This document shows positions 1-15,788 of a stretch of DNA of 64,000 nt, in pieces. The notes beneath the pieces are model-generated. The model had not been told where the DNA came from, made no database searches, and saw nothing but the letters and a program-made list of their open reading frames with translations. A program made the translations under genes and the position numbers. Every line of letters begins with the position of its first letter. Position 1 is the stretch's first letter. Source of the DNA: Ephydatia muelleri. Taxonomy: Eukaryota; Porifera; Demospongiae; Spongillida; Spongillidae. The stretch is taken from positions 8,513,635 to 8,577,634 of the forward strand of contig JABACO010000007.1 of assembly GCA_013339895.1 (NCBI GenBank), read 5' to 3'.

Positions 1-1460
1 AGATGAAGCTAAAAGCGGTTATACCTCAATAAACATTTTGAAATACTTGAAAAATTTTTAATTATTGGTACATGGTGATCTGTCTAATTTTCCTGCATTT
101 CAATCACTTCAATGTTCATTATGAGCTTGTGAAGTTATGAATGTACTTTACACAATTTGTTTCCGGCGTTCCGCGCTTTTTAATTTATGTAGCTTTAAAC
201 ATGCACAAATTGGACAGCTGTCATGCATGGCTTCGGTCTTACATATAACAGAAACACATATGAAGATCCACATACCCTGCATACAGATGCACACACGCAT
301 GCACACACAACACACATGACACAATGCCTTTTGCATTTTACTATCATTATGTAAGTTTGATGATGATGAAGACTGTTGGAAGACACTTTGAAGTGGTGAT
401 ACTCTTTCCGTTGCGCGTGAGTAGTCGTTTGGGCGGGAATGGATGAATATAATGGATATGTATTGAAATAATTACCTAGCTGAATTGCTATGATTTCCCA
501 TGCCAAAATTCGACTTCTCACACAGCGATTAAATCTGCTATCAGCCTATTTATCAATGTATGGGAATTGATCAAACGCATAGTGACCATTCACCCGATGT
601 TTCAACAGACGTTGATCCTGTTCCTTCGCTGCAACGGTACTACTCATTGCTTGGACTGTTTTCAATGCTCTTTTCCGTTTAATTGGTTCTCGATTCATGC
701 ATGTATATTATACATGTTCCTAGAGACGCCGATCGTGTTATACTCGCTTCGCTGCGGCTACCACAGCACAAAATCACATTCTGATTTTTATTTGATTTTA
801 CAATGGTAACTGTTGATTTCACTTGTCAACCTTACAAATCATATGCTGATTTCGTATATAATTACAAATCACGTTGTGATACGTCAATAATCCTAAATTT
901 ATTGACAAATCCGAGGATGATATTCGGTTGATTTGCCAGATGGTTCCGTGCATGTATCACATATACAGCAAATCAAATGTGGATTTGTGTATGATTTTAC
1001 AGTGGTAAAGTAAGTTTTACATATAATTTTCACAACATGAGAAATCATTTGCTGATCTTTGTTATGATTTTTAACTGCAGTAGGATACTTTTTAGATTAT
1101 AATTCTTTAGACAAATGTTAGTTTCTATTATATGAATTTAAAAAATTACTTACGTATTCCAACGAATAGACTGAGATTTAATTTGGTTTTGTAAGCAAAA
1201 TTAACATACAAAATATGCAGTTCACATTACTCAGTGTTAAGAAAAGTTAGTGTGGCAGTTCAGCAACAGTGTATGTTGTGCCTTTGTCACTAGGAATAAG
1301 TATGCAGCGATTCATAAATCGCCGAGGGCTTATGATTCTGTCACGTTGGTAAAATGATTTGTTCACCATTTAAAGACCAGAAGGAGGATCCTTTTCAGGT
1401 GTTTTAAAAGTCATCAAGTACATAAGCCCATGTTTTAAGTCAGGTGGTAAATCTTGTTTG
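1..1460. other. No recognisable gene
   Basis: AT-rich sequence without a coding region I can support. A CA/TG-rich patch lies near 236-320 and a 74-bp dispersed repeat at 357-430. Bases 770-1080 contain several loosely similar stretches built around AAATCA and ATGATTT, but no clear unit or inverted repeat could be defined by eye. Confidence 0.5.
357..430 (+). repeat. Dispersed 74-bp repeat, copy 1
   Basis: This stretch (starts TTGATGATGATGAAGAC, ends near GTAGTCGTTTGG) recurs in the same orientation at 22037-22110 with about three substitutions. The flanks of the two copies are unrelated. It may be a terminus or internal piece of an unrecognised transposon family; no coding potential is seen. 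Confidence 0.8.
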
Positions 1461-1479
1461 GTACTGTCCTTATACTTGA

Positions 1480-3735
1480 TTATTTTCTGAAAAAGAATCT
1501 GATGATCCCAAAATACGGATGTATCTCATCTGTACCGCTTAATACAAACATTGAGTTCACCACAGATGCTCTGTCTGTACTATTAAAGGTCGTTCCAATA
1601 ACATGACATCTTCCAAATATATCAATACGATGGCTCAGATACACAACATCATCAAATGTTGCAGTACAAAAGAGCTGTATTTCATCATACAGATAATCTG
1701 TTACTTTCACATTACACTTGCTAGGATGCTTCAGTTGAATTGGCCAGTCATCATCGATGCCTTCTCCTGTATCAATTCTTCTATAGAAGTCAAATACTGC
1801 TTCAGTTGGTTCAACAAGAGTATGATGAGCATGAAAATGGTCCATAACACTGTAGTGTGTGAATGGCACCTTACAGTGGGTGAGACAAGATGTTTTAGTG
1901 CTCTTGGAAATGATTTTTCATCCAATGAGAGATCTTGAGAAACAGCTGTAATATAAATCGAAAACTGCTGTACGATTCTGTTTATTATCTGGAGCTCATA
2001 TTTTTACTGTTATTTGGAACCTCGGAAAGTATTCCATTCATTCTTTCATATGTAAAGCACCAGTATACTTGAGGAGGCCCATAATCATTGATATGATAAG
2101 GACTGGGATATGCAATGCAAAATGGTAATTTACTGACACTTCCCATTTTCTATACACAGAAGCATACAATTTGTGATGATCATTCAATTTTCCGTATAAA
2201 GTTGTGATATTTTCAGTATAATGTATTGGCTTGGCAATTAATTCAACAATTTCACAGAGAAGGCATATACTCTTATACGCATTAGTTGACAAAAGTCCAG
2301 ATAAACAAGGACGGGCATAAATTAACGCAATTTTCCATTGGTCAGCAGTCAAACTGGTAAAGGTCAGTCTTGCCATTAATATTAGAAGGAATGCATCCTA
2401 TATCATAAGGCACCTTTACTCTTTGAATGCGGCTATAAAACTGTGACAATTTTGCATTTGGTAGACTTGAAAGACACAATTTTGCTTCATTGTGCACTAA
2501 TCTCAGTAATATGGTGCGCATTGGGTTAGTTATTGACATTCTTATTATGTCAAAGTATGGAAGTCTTATGAGTTCCCTGTAACGAACACCATATCAAGAG
2601 CTTCTGATTATGATTTAGCTTGTTGATACTCCATACACTGAGCAAGTACTTGTTTTCTGCTTCTTGGAGGAGCCATGCTAGATGTCAAATAGCTCATATT
2701 CTCCGATGCTCCCCGTGTCGATTGCTCCCTCTCTGCTTGAAAAAAACATCTAGAGCACCCATAATCAGCTTTGTGGCCTAGAAAATGAGTGACTTTCTTC
2801 ATTGCTGGCATGTCAGCAGAAATTCCAAGCAAAGCAGCTTTAATATTTCTACCATCAGGATGCAAAGGAAGACCATCCCACAAGAGAATCAAATCAAACT
2901 GTTTATATTCTCTTTTGGCTCAGTTGGGCCTGGGATGACTCCCAACACCATTGTCCATTCTTCTTTAAACCTTTCCTCACGAGGTAAGTTTAATACTGTC
3001 ATCATTATTGCAGATACTTTGTACTCTGATCTTTTAAACAGTTTAAACCAATCAACATTGAGCAACAATGCTACGTTAATGGGATCATTTAAGAAAGGCA
3101 CGAATGGATTAAGTGGACTAGAAGAAAATTCTATCCAAATAGTTGCATCATAAATGTCATGATACACATTTGAATCACTTGATACTTTCTTTTGTGAATA
3201 AAATAGTTTCACAAATTTGGCTTGTTGAAACACATTCCTTAACCATTGTGAGGGTGGAGTAAAATAGTAGACTTTGTGTGGGCACCACTTATGTTTTGCA
3301 AAGGCTAGCCTTTTATCATATCCAAGTTCCTCCACATTCTTCCCCAAAGATTGTTGCAGTGCAAACTTTACACTTCTCCGCTTCATTGAACTAGTACAAA
3401 TAGTTACAAGAATCATTGGGACATACAATATATTCTTCCATCTTCAACTGCGTGTGTGAAACTAAATTCCAAAATCTGTGAACAGTGGTAGGAAACACAT
3501 TGTATAAGGGATGAGAGATAAGCTGTAAGAAGACTGATATCAGGCAGCAGATTGAAAAGATAGCAGATTGAGTCAGGTGGTGCTTCATGGCAATTTTAGC
3601 CAGAAGTGAACTAAACCACTTCAGTATTGATGGCTTGGCAATGTTTTGCTCTATATCAAGATCTATTTGGTTCTTAATTTTGGTCCTGAATATCATCCTC
3701 ATCACTTTCAGTTGATGTTGCCAAGTCAGTTTCAC
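1480..3735 (-). pseudogene. Decayed CACTA/EnSpm transposase
   Basis: Successive minus-strand segments (3735-3391, 3428-2889, 2892-2608, 2539-2342, 2376-2038, 1869-1480) together read as a CACTA/EnSpm transposase of the tnp2 type. Diagnostic pieces are NVDWFKLFKRSEYKV, TVLNLPREERFKEE and GVIPGPTEPK in the second segment, LLWDGLPLHPDGR and LGHKADYGCSRCFF in the third, and LTADQWK further on. The family enzyme cuts and pastes DNA transposons. Frame changes near 2890 and around 2345-2375, and missing continuity near 1870-2030, show it is broken, although some gaps could be introns. No CACTA terminal repeats were found. The neighbouring gene upstream (3903-5078) has the same orientation and could be this transposon's accessory gene, but that is a guess. 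Confidence 0.8.
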
Positions 3736-4373
3736 CCTTTTCTATAAGTATAAGCATGCAGTAAATGCAAAATCAAAACTATTTCTATTTTACCAATGAA
3801 CGTAGATTCTTCCACGGAACTATCATTTGTATCACAGCTACCACCATTATCAAAATGTAATTTAATATACACATTCAGTTTATGATATTAAAGTTTCAGT
3901 AGTCACTTGGAAGAACAAGGCCGTGGTACTGGATTTCTAACTGGAGTAGAAATTGAAGGCACTGGTGCTGGTAAGAATGGACCCTGATAAATTGGTAGAG
4001 GACGATACTGGTGACTCAGCATTCCCAGATGGCACTGATAGACTGCTGTATCATTTCTTGAGTCTCCAGAACCTTCCCCACTGCACTGCTCAAATCCATC
4101 ACAGTGGATCCAACCCATTCAGATCCTCCTTGGCTTCTGTCAACTCCATCTCTTGAAGAAGTGGATCTAGGTAATCATGAGACACATTCATTATCTATGT
4201 TGCTAATCAATAGCTACATTTACAAACCTTTAAAACATGCCTGTTATCTAAAAACAAAACATATCATATGATATACTTTTCCTTAACGTGAGCATATAAC
4301 GTATACAGGTACCTGATATGGAGGCAACAGACCATGTAGTGGAGTTGTGCTCAGCACATTGCCATTGGAAGAT

Positions 4374-4544
4374 ACCACTGAGAGTGACTGCACAGTAAAG
4401 AAGGTGTGGTGTCATATCATCGGACAGAATATCACAGAACAAATACCTGTGACTGTTGTTGAAAACTAGTTGTAGTACTAGGAGGTACCACTAAGAGCGA
4501 CTGCACAGTAAAGAAGGTGTGGTTCATATCATCGGACAGAATAT
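4374..4544 (-). repeat. Duplicated intron end plus exon start
   Basis: Two near-identical blocks of about 58-60 bp (4374-4433 and 4486-4543) each hold, on the minus strand, TTCTTTACTGTGCAG followed by TC(A/G)CTCT(C/T)AGTGGTA. This looks like a duplicated splice acceptor with the first codons of its exon, giving the exon pair SLSVVSS and SLLVVPP. It suggests exon duplication within the gene interrupted by the transposon. Confidence 0.65.
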
Positions 4545-5069
4545 GAATAATTGATTACTTGTGCAGGAGGAAAAGACTGAAGTTCCCCATCAGCTGCAGT
4601 AGGCAGTTGCACCTACATGGATGTTAAAAGGTATCAGTAAAACTATGGGGGAAAAGGTTAAATGGGATTAGATAATCCTCCCACACTAATAACATTTCCT
4701 GTAATAAAATCACCATTATGATGATCTGGAAAAAGTAAACATTTAGACTTTACCAGGATCCTTTTTCTTCTTTGCCGCTTCGTTTCTCTTTCTTTTCTTT
4801 GCTACTTCGTGTTCTTTGCCCTTTGCCTCTTCGCCATATTCATTCTCTTTATTCTTCGTTGCTTTTGAGGGAGGTTTCTTCGTTCTTTTTACGCCTATCA
4901 TTTCCGTTTCCGTTCTTGTATCAAATGGGCTCCACTCCCCCTCTTCAAATAGAGTTTCGAGCGCGCTCATCTCTTGTTCCGTGCCTATGTACAATTTTAT
5001 TCATAAATATCAATTGATATACTCTGAACTGCCAAGCTACTTACCAATTCCGGCTATTCGCCCTGTGCA

Positions 5070-5078
5070 TGTTTTCCT
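5070..5078 (+). repeat. Target site duplication, left
   Basis: TGTTTTCCT immediately precedes the left inverted repeat and recurs exactly at 10395-10403 immediately after the right one. A 9-bp duplication of the target is the expected footprint of a cut-and-paste insertion. On the minus strand these bases are AGGAAAACA, coding R-K-T in the interrupted exon. Confidence 0.92.
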
Positions 5079-5258
5079 TAGTCTGGCGTAGCCACACCCT
5101 CGCGTAGACACGTAGGGTCTGGTGAAATGCCTATACCCGACTGGTTCTAATGAGCAATTATTGCGTTCTACGTCACGCTGCGTCACGTAATGAGGAATGC
5201 AGCGAAATGGGCTAAGATTGGCTTGTAAATTAGCAAACAACACCCACGCGCACATGGC
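5079..5258 (+). repeat. Left terminal inverted repeat, 180 bp
   Basis: Matches the reverse complement of 10215-10394 over 180 bp with one difference (GTCTGGTGAA here, GTCTGGGGAA in the other). It ends with ATGGC, so the last five bases are the start of the helicase reading frame. Near its middle it has two CGTCACG-type motifs about 11 bp apart, candidates for transposase or bZIP-factor binding. Confidence 0.95.
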
Positions 5259-6673
5259 AGTTGAAGGCGGCAATTTAGAAATGGTTGTATCTGAAGTGGC
5301 GAGAGAGCTCGGCTATTCCGGACTGAAAGAAATGCAACTCAGAGTGATAGTTGAGTTCGTCCGTGGACGAGATGTATTTGCTGTTTTACCCACCGGATAT
5401 GGCAAGAGTCTCTGCTTCGGGTGTTTGCCAGGGGTATTCGACAAGCTAACACGGTGTGATCGTTCAGCAATAGTCAGTATTGTTACACCACTAATTGCAA
5501 TCATTGAAGACCAGGTACGTTACATGTCATGTTGTATACGTTTGAATATATCAAATTAATAGGTATCCAGCTTCTGTTCAAGAGGCCTGTTAGCAGGATC
5601 TATAACAGCCAATTCAAATGAAAAAATGAAGTTGGAGGTCAAGCAGGGAAAGTTTCAGCTTGTGTTTTTCACACCAGAGGCACTTCTGGAGAGTAGAATG
5701 TGGAGAGAGATGTTTAAAAGAAGTGTCTATGCTACACGATTGAAGGCACTAGTTATAGATGAAGCTCATACAGTCAAGAAATGGTAAGATAAAAGTTTAG
5801 TTGAGCAGGAATTATCACTTGCGTGTGTTACTGTGTAGGGGTGAAACATTTCGTAAAACACTATTGCGTATTGGCGAAGTTAGGAGCATATTACCTCCAA
5901 ATATCAATATACTTGCTTTGACTGCGACAGCAACACATTCTCTGCGCTCCATGGTATCCACTATGATCGGATTGTATGACCCTGCTGTTGTATGTGTGTC
6001 ACCATGTATAAAGAATATGATGTATACAGTGTCTTCATACAAAACCATTGGTGATACTATCAAACCACTTCTATCCAAGTTGCTTCTCTTAAAGACAGCA
6101 ATGCCTCGTACAATCATTTATTGTCGCCGTATAGAAGATTGCTCAAAACTGTACATGTATTTCAAGCATGGCCTAGGTATATACTTTACAGAGCCAATGG
6201 ATGCTCCAGACCAATCAAGGTTTAGGCTGGTAGAAATGTTTACTAGCTGCACAGATGAAGATGTCAAAAAACAAATAATAACAAGTTTCTGCTCATCATC
6301 TCCCTTAAGAATTGTTTGTTCCACAATTGCCTTTGGGATGGGACTGGATTGCAAAGATGTGAGACATATTGTTCATCTGGGTGCTCCAAGTGACATTGAG
6401 TCATATATTCAAGAGACTGGAAGAGGTGGAAGAGATGGGTCCCTGGCTTTAGCTACACTCTTGACTATAGGTCGTCAAAGTCGGTTCTGTGAACAAGGTA
6501 TGATAAGATATCAAGACAATACAAACATGTGCAGAAGAGACATGTTATTTAGAGAGGTAGATAATTATGAACATATAGATATGGGGGTGAAGTGTCTGTG
6601 TTGTGATATATGTGCTCTGTCATGCAAATGTGGTGAGTGTAATGTTAACCATGCAGATCTAACATTTTTGTAA
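5254..6673 (+). CDS. RecQ-like DNA helicase of the transposon
   Basis: Three exons (5254-5514, 5563-5783, 5839-6673) with GT-AG introns give a 438-aa protein. Superfamily 2 motifs appear in order: PTGYGKSLCF (motif I, Walker A), VIDEAHTVKKW (motif II, DEAH), ALTATAT (motif III) and QETGRGGRDG (motif VI); a Cys-rich segment (CLCCDICALSCKCGEC) closes the protein. There is no room for RQC or HRDC domains, so this is a minimal helicase core. RecQ proteins unwind DNA 3' to 5' using ATP; here it presumably helps transposition or repair of the excision site. The start at 5254 (MAVEGGN) is at the inner edge of the inverted repeat; an in-frame ATG at 5197 lies inside the repeat. No disabling lesion is visible. 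Confidence 0.9.
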
Positions 6674-6721
6674 TTATTTGTCAATGCAATGCTGACAACA
6701 TAACGATAAATAGAGATAACT

Positions 6722-10214
<3,493 letters not shown>

Positions 10215-10219
<5 letters not shown>

Positions 10220-10394
10220 GTGCGCGTGGGTGTTGTTTGCTAATTTACAAGCCAATCTTAGCCCATTTCGCTGCATTCCTCATTACGTGACGCAGCGTGA
10301 CGTAGAACGCAATAATTGCTCATTAGAACCAGTCGGGTATAGGCATTTCCCCAGACCCTACGTGTCTACGCGAGGGTGTGGCTACGCCAGACTA
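10215..10394 (-). repeat. Right terminal inverted repeat, 180 bp
   Basis: Reverse complement of the left repeat with one mismatch. Its inner five bases are the start ATGGC of the leftward gene. Thus both transposon proteins begin Met-Ala from the same repeat sequence. Confidence 0.95.
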
Positions 10395-10403
10395 TGTTTT
10401 CCT
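10395..10403 (+). repeat. Target site duplication, right
   Basis: TGTTTTCCT, identical to 5070-5078. Removing the transposon and one copy leaves a continuous minus-strand reading frame through the exon (EVKYG, R-K-T from the target bases, then CTGRIAG). Confidence 0.92.
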
Positions 10404-10511
10404 TCCATATTTCACTTCCACCGTTTCACCAACCACGAATTCGCCGCCCTTATGGCTCTCTGTTGGCAACACCTTCTCGTTAGACACGCTCGTCACAGTG
10501 TCTTCGTCGGG
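10404..10511 (-). pseudogene. Upstream half of the exon split by the transposon
   Basis: Minus-strand reading gives WPDEDTVTSV, SNEKVLPTESHKGG and EFVVGETVEVKYG and then runs into the transposon; the frame resumes at 5069-5042. The region has the look of a small beta-rich nuclear domain, but I do not recognise a family. Its right edge is cut by gypsy sequence at about 10512, so the 5' end of the gene is missing here. Confidence 0.55.
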
Positions 10512-12250
10512 CCAGAATATTAGGAGAAATGGTTCCTGAGGAACGCATAGCTGCCATTTGTGACATGCCTAGACCAACAAATATTAAAGAATTACGATCA
10601 TTTCTATTATTAATAAACTACTACTCCAAATTCATTGCAAACCTACACCCAATTTGCAGCAGGTTGTATGAGCTCACACGGCATGGGAAAAGTGGAGATG
10701 GTCAGAGGCTGAAGAATCACTGTTCCAGAAATTAAAAACTAAAACACTCATTTCAACAAATGATACATTGGTGCATTATCAGTCACTACCAATCATTTTA
10801 CACACGGATGCATGAGTAGGAGCGGTTCTTATGCATCAAGTAAAAGAGGGCACTCTCAGACCAATAGCATATGCCTCACACATTCTCGAAGACCGTGAAA
10901 AACGTACTCTGCAATTGACAAGAAGGCACTGGTAATAATATTCGGAGTAACGAAGTTTCACCAATATATTTTAGGTTTACAATTCATTCTATGCTCTGAT
11001 CACAAGCTGTTGGAAAGAATCTTGGGTCCAAAGAAGGAGATACCAAAACTGGCAGTTGGCAGACTTCAGCGCAGGGCACTGCCTTTGAGCACTTACAATT
11101 ATGTTCTGTGACAGATTCAGGGAAAGGACAATGTAATAGCAGATACATTGTCTAGATTGCCTGTCAAAACATTGAACTTTTCAACAATGGAAAGTATAGG
11201 ACTGAACCATTCACTCCTTAAGGTACAGATAGGAGATCTACCAGTAAAAAGAGTTGCAAAATGAAACAAAATGTGAGTACTTACTAAAAATGGTGAAAAG
11301 GTACATGGAGTCTGGTTGGCCCAGTGATAAAACACATATTTCAAAGGAGTACCTCACATTTTACGAGAAGAGAGAGTTCTTGTCTTGTGAAGAAGACATT
11401 CTACTATGGAATAGTAGGATAGTGGTACCTAAAAGCCTCCAAGCCAGAATTTTGCACATGTTGCATGAAGGTCACCCAGGCATTGGGTCAATGAAGGCAT
11501 TAGCAAGAATATATGTGTGGTGGTCTAATATAGATGAAGACATAGAAAGATATGTGAAGGGTTGTCACTCATGTCAGGAGAATCATCAAAATGAACCGGA
11601 AACACTGCTATACTCATGGAATGCACCTACTGAGCCTTGGGCCAGGATTCACATTGATTATGCCTGGCCTTTTGAAGGAAAGTATTGGCTGATTGTCATT
11701 GATGCATATTCCAAATGGCTAGAAATTGTATCACATCAGTCCAACATTGAGCACCATCAATTCTCTGAGGGAGATTCTCAGTCGTTTTGGGGTTCCTAAG
11801 ACAATTGTCTCAGACAATGGAACACAATTTGCATCCAAGGAATTTGAGGCATTTTGTTATTCTAACAACATCATACATGCAAAGTCGACGCCATATCATC
11901 CAAAGACCAATAGGTTGGCAGAAAGGGCTGTTAGAACATTTAAAGGAAGGATGAAGGCATCAAAGGGCCGGATCTGCAGCAGATTGGGAGCTGAGGTTAC
12001 AGAGGTTCTTTATTACATACAGAAACATGCCCCAGAAATCCACTGGATAAGCTCCAGCTGAGTTACTGATTGGGCGGAAGATCAGAACAAAATGGGATTT
12101 GCTGAAGCCAGATGTATCGAAGAACATTGACAAAGCTGTGATTGAACATAAATTACATCATGAGAAACATGCAAAACCTAAAATATTCACAAGGGCGACT
12201 CAGTAGCCCACCTGGCATCATTTGATACCTCCTCAGTCATCTCAAGATGC
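10512..12250 (+). pseudogene. Ty3/gypsy pol fragment
   Basis: The fragment starts within the reverse transcriptase, after the active site, at ILGEMVPEERIAAI followed by PTNIKELRSFL and LINYYSKFI. It continues through RNase H (ILHTDA near 10795, PIAYASHILEDREKRTL) and integrase. Integrase has its HHCC zinc module (HEGHPG, then C-x-x-C in GCHSCQENH) and DDE landmarks (HIDYAWPF, VSDNGTQF, NRLAERAVRTF). Stop codons and frame changes at about 10720, 10815, 10930-11250 and 11790 show it is dead. No LTR was recognised at either end. It truncates the exon to its left and is followed by a non-LTR fragment of family A type. Confidence 0.88.
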
Positions 12251-12261
12251 TACAAGATGTC

Positions 12262-14230
12262 AAACATCTGGCCATGCGAAGCGAGCAGCCAAGTCGTCCT
12301 TCCTTCAACGGCTGTATCGCGACAACCCAGGTGCTTGCATCAGACGGCTGCTGGATGACAAGCCACCCGTGACTGCACCATCAGCGAGGAGGGCATAACA
12401 TTGCACTTTGCTGGCACGTATGCTGCAGCCCCACCTCTTGTGCCACCACCACCTTGGCTGTTTAAGGCACGTGCATCAGGCAGTATTGAAGGGGATGTGC
12501 TGAATGAAGCATTCACACCAGTTGAAGTCCTGCAACAACTTGGACGGAGGAAGAAGTCTGCCCCCGGTAATGATGGGATAGTATATGCAAACTGGTGTTG
12601 GTTCGACCACTCAGGGACTTATCTTAGCTGCTATCTTCAACATGTGTCGGCAGAACACTCGTGTCCCATCGGCTTGAAAACACACCACTGTCACCCTGAT
12701 CCACAAGGATGGAGACACGGAGACCATCAGGAACTGGCACCCCATCTTTCTGCAGCTGACGCTGTATAAACTCAATTCAGTCATGTTAGCCCATCGTATC
12801 GCGACCTGGTCAATCGAGAGTTTCAGCTTCTCTGTCTCGCAGAAATGATTCCTTGCATCCGATGGGTGTGCCAAGCATAACTTCGTCTGCATCGCCGCAC
12901 TGTCAAAGGTTGGAATGCAACATCTACTCGACCGCTGCTCTGACTTTACAGAGTGGGCGCACTTGATGTTCAACACCAAGAAGTGTGCGTCCCTCTTTAT
13001 GGTCAACTGCGTGTCACCCATCTTTGTGGATCTACTGTTCACACCACTGCATAGAGGTGATGCCATCCCTGCCCTGACCTGGGACCGAAGGTACAAGTAC
13101 CTTGGGTGCCCAACAGGTGCCCACCATCATAACGACCTGTCGGATCTTGGATCACTCTGTGCCACATTGGTCAAGGATTCAACCACAGTCTTCGAGTCCC
13201 CCCTCGCTGAATGGCAGAAACATGATGCCTTCCGTCGGTTTCTGTTTCCAAGGGTGTCCCTCGTCTTGAAGGTGATGTTCCCTGGCTCCACCTCGTGTCA
13301 TAAACTGGACACTACACTTCGGGGATCATCAAGAGAGGCCTCAAGATCCCATCTCGAGCCTGCTCGAAATATTTCTATCTTTCCCAGGATCTTGGAGGAA
13401 TGGGCATTCTTGTGTAGAGGACGAGGCTCATATAGCCAGAGTGATACAGGCCTTCACGTTCCTTGCAGACCAACGGGATCCTACCATCAGGGCTGTTGCA
13501 CTACACCAGCTGGCAGCGACCATGTCCAAAAGGGCTAAACATCTTGAACCCACCAACCTTGAACACATGGCGATGTTCCTTAACACCTCCTCGCGCGGAT
13601 GAAGGCAGAGCTGGTGACCTCTACTCCATCTGGAGTTCTGTCCGAAAGAGCATAGTCCTCTCGGACACCTCCATCGCCATCACTACTGACTCAGCCCAGC
13701 TCTCCACACCCAGTCGCCATGTTCAATGGCACCACAGGAAGCTTGCTTCCATCGCTGCCGGAGAAGGTGCTGGAGCCCTTCGCCTCATGTGACTGACAGT
13801 TCACACAGATCAAACCAGGGCTTTTCCACCTCTGTCCCTCCACCCTGTATCCTCCTACTTTATGTACTCCGAGGCTTTTATGTCATTCTACCAGTACTGT
13901 TTCATACATAAAGCCAGGCTGGACCTTCTCCCCATCAGGACTGTGCAGGCGCGCTGCCGCAAGCCGATTCCATCCACTATGTGCAGCAGGTTCCCTGAAA
14001 CACCTGCCCATATCCTGAACCACTGTCCCCCATGTTTAGATATGTTAAAGGGTCAGGCATATCACCAAACTTGACAGAGTCATAAGAGCAGTTGGGGCAA
14101 AGTACAAAGAACAGCCTCTGCCTGGCACGGTGGGTGACAACCGTCCGGACCTCACGATCATTTCACCGGAACATACCACGGTCATCTACTTGGATGTCTC
14201 CTGCCCTTTTGAAGGTACGCCCTTGAGGCG
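12262..14230 (+). pseudogene. Decayed family A-like non-LTR element fragment
   Basis: Plus-strand remnant matching family A proteins of the right half: SGHAKRAAK with LQRLYRDNPGACIRRLLDD upstream of RT, then pieces of RT (KSAPGNDGIVYANW), the region after RT (HLMFNTKKCASLFMVN, YKYLGCPTGAHH, EWQKHDAFRRFLFPRVS), the zinc-knuckle neighbourhood (ETPAHILNHCP) and the endonuclease (RPDLTIISP then LDVSCPFEG). Part of RT including the YADD region is missing between about 12780 and 12900, and many frameshifts are present. Unlike the other copies it is on the plus strand and is not next to U2 sequence, so it is an old off-target or displaced copy. Confidence 0.85.
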
Positions 14231-14469
14231 GCAAATGCAAAGCTCATTAAGTATCTCCAATCTGTGGTGGTGATGATATCTACACCTACATGTATATGCC
14301 TAATAAAGACATTTCAGGTGGCTCACATGTCAGTGAACATGCATCACAATTCGATGAATCTGGTTAGTAGGGCAATATGAACTAATTGTTACAATATACA
14401 TGTACAAATTGTACTTCAGATCCCCTACTCTTTGCGCTACAAGTCATGGAGACAAAAGAGCAACTTGAA

Positions 14470-15115
14470 GAGCTCCAGAAACAGCACACCGTCCTGCAAA
14501 CCTAGTACAATGAGATGAAGATCAAACTAGAGGAGGTGCTGAATGCAAAGATTGATGGAGGAATACCTGAAAGAGCTTTTGTACCACTTCAACAATCCAA
14601 TGAGATTCCCCACCCCCCTCTCAACCATGGAACAACCATGCAGAGTTTTGGCATAATACCACATGGTTTAAGTTCTGGAGTACTGCAATCTACAGGCCTA
14701 AATTGCATTCCATTCTCCCGAGGTCCCAGCAATTTTCCATCAGCAAGTACTTCCAGTGGTCCAACAGTTCTAGACATGTACACATCCACACCAGCTCGTA
14801 CGTCTGTGCCTAAAGCCAGAGCTCAACTACCTAGAACCCAATTGCACTTCACGGAAACTGAGTCTCATCAAACGCCATCCATCCAGGCATTATCCATACA
14901 GTCATCATCTCCATCTATCCAGACACCATCTTCCTCACCATTAGCAGCTAACCAGCCAGAACCAGCTCATCACCAAACACTACCACAGCCACTACCACCT
15001 GTAAGGCAGAACACAGCAAGGTGCTTGGACTCCTGTGAAATTAGAAACGAATTGTTGAGACCTGTAGATGAAGTGCCGCCAAGTACCGAGTTCTGAGTAA
15101 AGCCTCTACTTTGGC
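14470..15115 (+). pseudogene. Duplicated coding unit, copy 1
   Basis: The reading frame starting MKIKLEEVLNA is rich in Ser, Pro and Thr, with tandem IQ(A/T)-containing repeats (SIQALSIQSSSPSIQ). It closely parallels 16563-17476. The segment near 15010-15115 (SCEIRNELLRPVDE) continues in a shifted frame relative to copy 2, and an early stop (CAAACCTAGTAC) precedes the start, so this copy is degraded. The N-terminal part looks like a coiled coil (LEELQKQHTVLQ). The function is unknown. It may be an accessory gene of an EnSpm element, since an EnSpm fragment lies between the two copies. Confidence 0.6.
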
Positions 15116-15464
15116 AGTCAAGCTGGCTTAGGAGGCTCACAATGTCCTGGTGGGTGCACAGTGGCCGGGTCCAAGAGAGTTTCCAGAGTTGCCTCATAGA
15201 GAAATGCAGGAGTTAAAATGTGTCATGCTAAGGCAATTTCCACAATTCTGGTAGACGCCAGTTCAGTTTGAACTCACATGGAAATATTGCTGTGAATAAA
15301 ATGGACAAGCGTGTAAGGGACTGAGAGATAAAAATAAGAATGTGCAGTGAACTATGGGTGATGGGTGTTTGAGCATATCTTTCATCTTGAATGAGAACCT
15401 TAACAACTAAATAACTGTGGGATACAATCCTGGGATAGGTCACCTGACCTATGAAGGGTCTTGA

Positions 15465-15745
15465 TCCCTAGTCTTTGCACACCTCCTCCTTTGAAGGGTC
15501 TAAGGGGATGGTCAACTTAATGCCTCTTCCCTTTTGAAGGGTCTAAGCTATGCTCCTTCCCGTTGAAGGGTCTAAGCTCTACATGCCTCCTCCCCTTTGA
15601 AGGGTGGTCATATATGCATCCTCCTCTTTGAAGGGTCTAAGGTTATGGTTGTTCTATGTCTCCTCCCCCTTGAAGGATCCAAGGGTATGGGCCTCCTCCC
15701 CTTTGAAGTGTCTAAGGGTATGGGCCTTCACCCCCTTTGATGCAT
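15465..15745 (+). repeat. GAAGGGTCTAAG minisatellite, array 1
   Basis: Irregular tandem units of about 35-45 bp share the core CCTCCTCCCCTTTGAAGGG followed by TCTAAGG(G/T)(T/A)TATGG. Around seven units are visible. A second array (17575-17990) follows copy 2 of the duplicated gene at the same relative place, so the array belongs to the duplicated segment. Confidence 0.85.
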
Positions 15746-15788
15746 TGATTTTAAAACAGACGAACATGTAAGATGAACACATGAAGAA

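Larger units (their letters stand above)
3903..5078 (-). pseudogene. Unrecognised multi-exon gene, 3' portion
   Basis: On the minus strand an exon ending GGAATTG at a GTAAGT donor (5042) joins an acceptor at 4985 and continues as a 231-nt exon (4984-4754), giving a reading frame through CTGRIAGIGTEQEMSALE and then a lysine- and glutamate-rich stretch (KKRKRNEAAKKKKDPG) ending at a GTAAAG donor. Further likely exons follow at about 4609-4560, 4485-4440 and 4375-4310, then from 4166, with a frame containing TVMDLSSAVGKVLETQEM. The basic region suggests a nuclear protein. The first exon continues at 10404-10511, because the 5.3-kb transposon at 5079-10394 is inserted in it. The function is not recognised. 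It may belong to the adjacent EnSpm-like element rather than be a host gene. Confidence 0.5.
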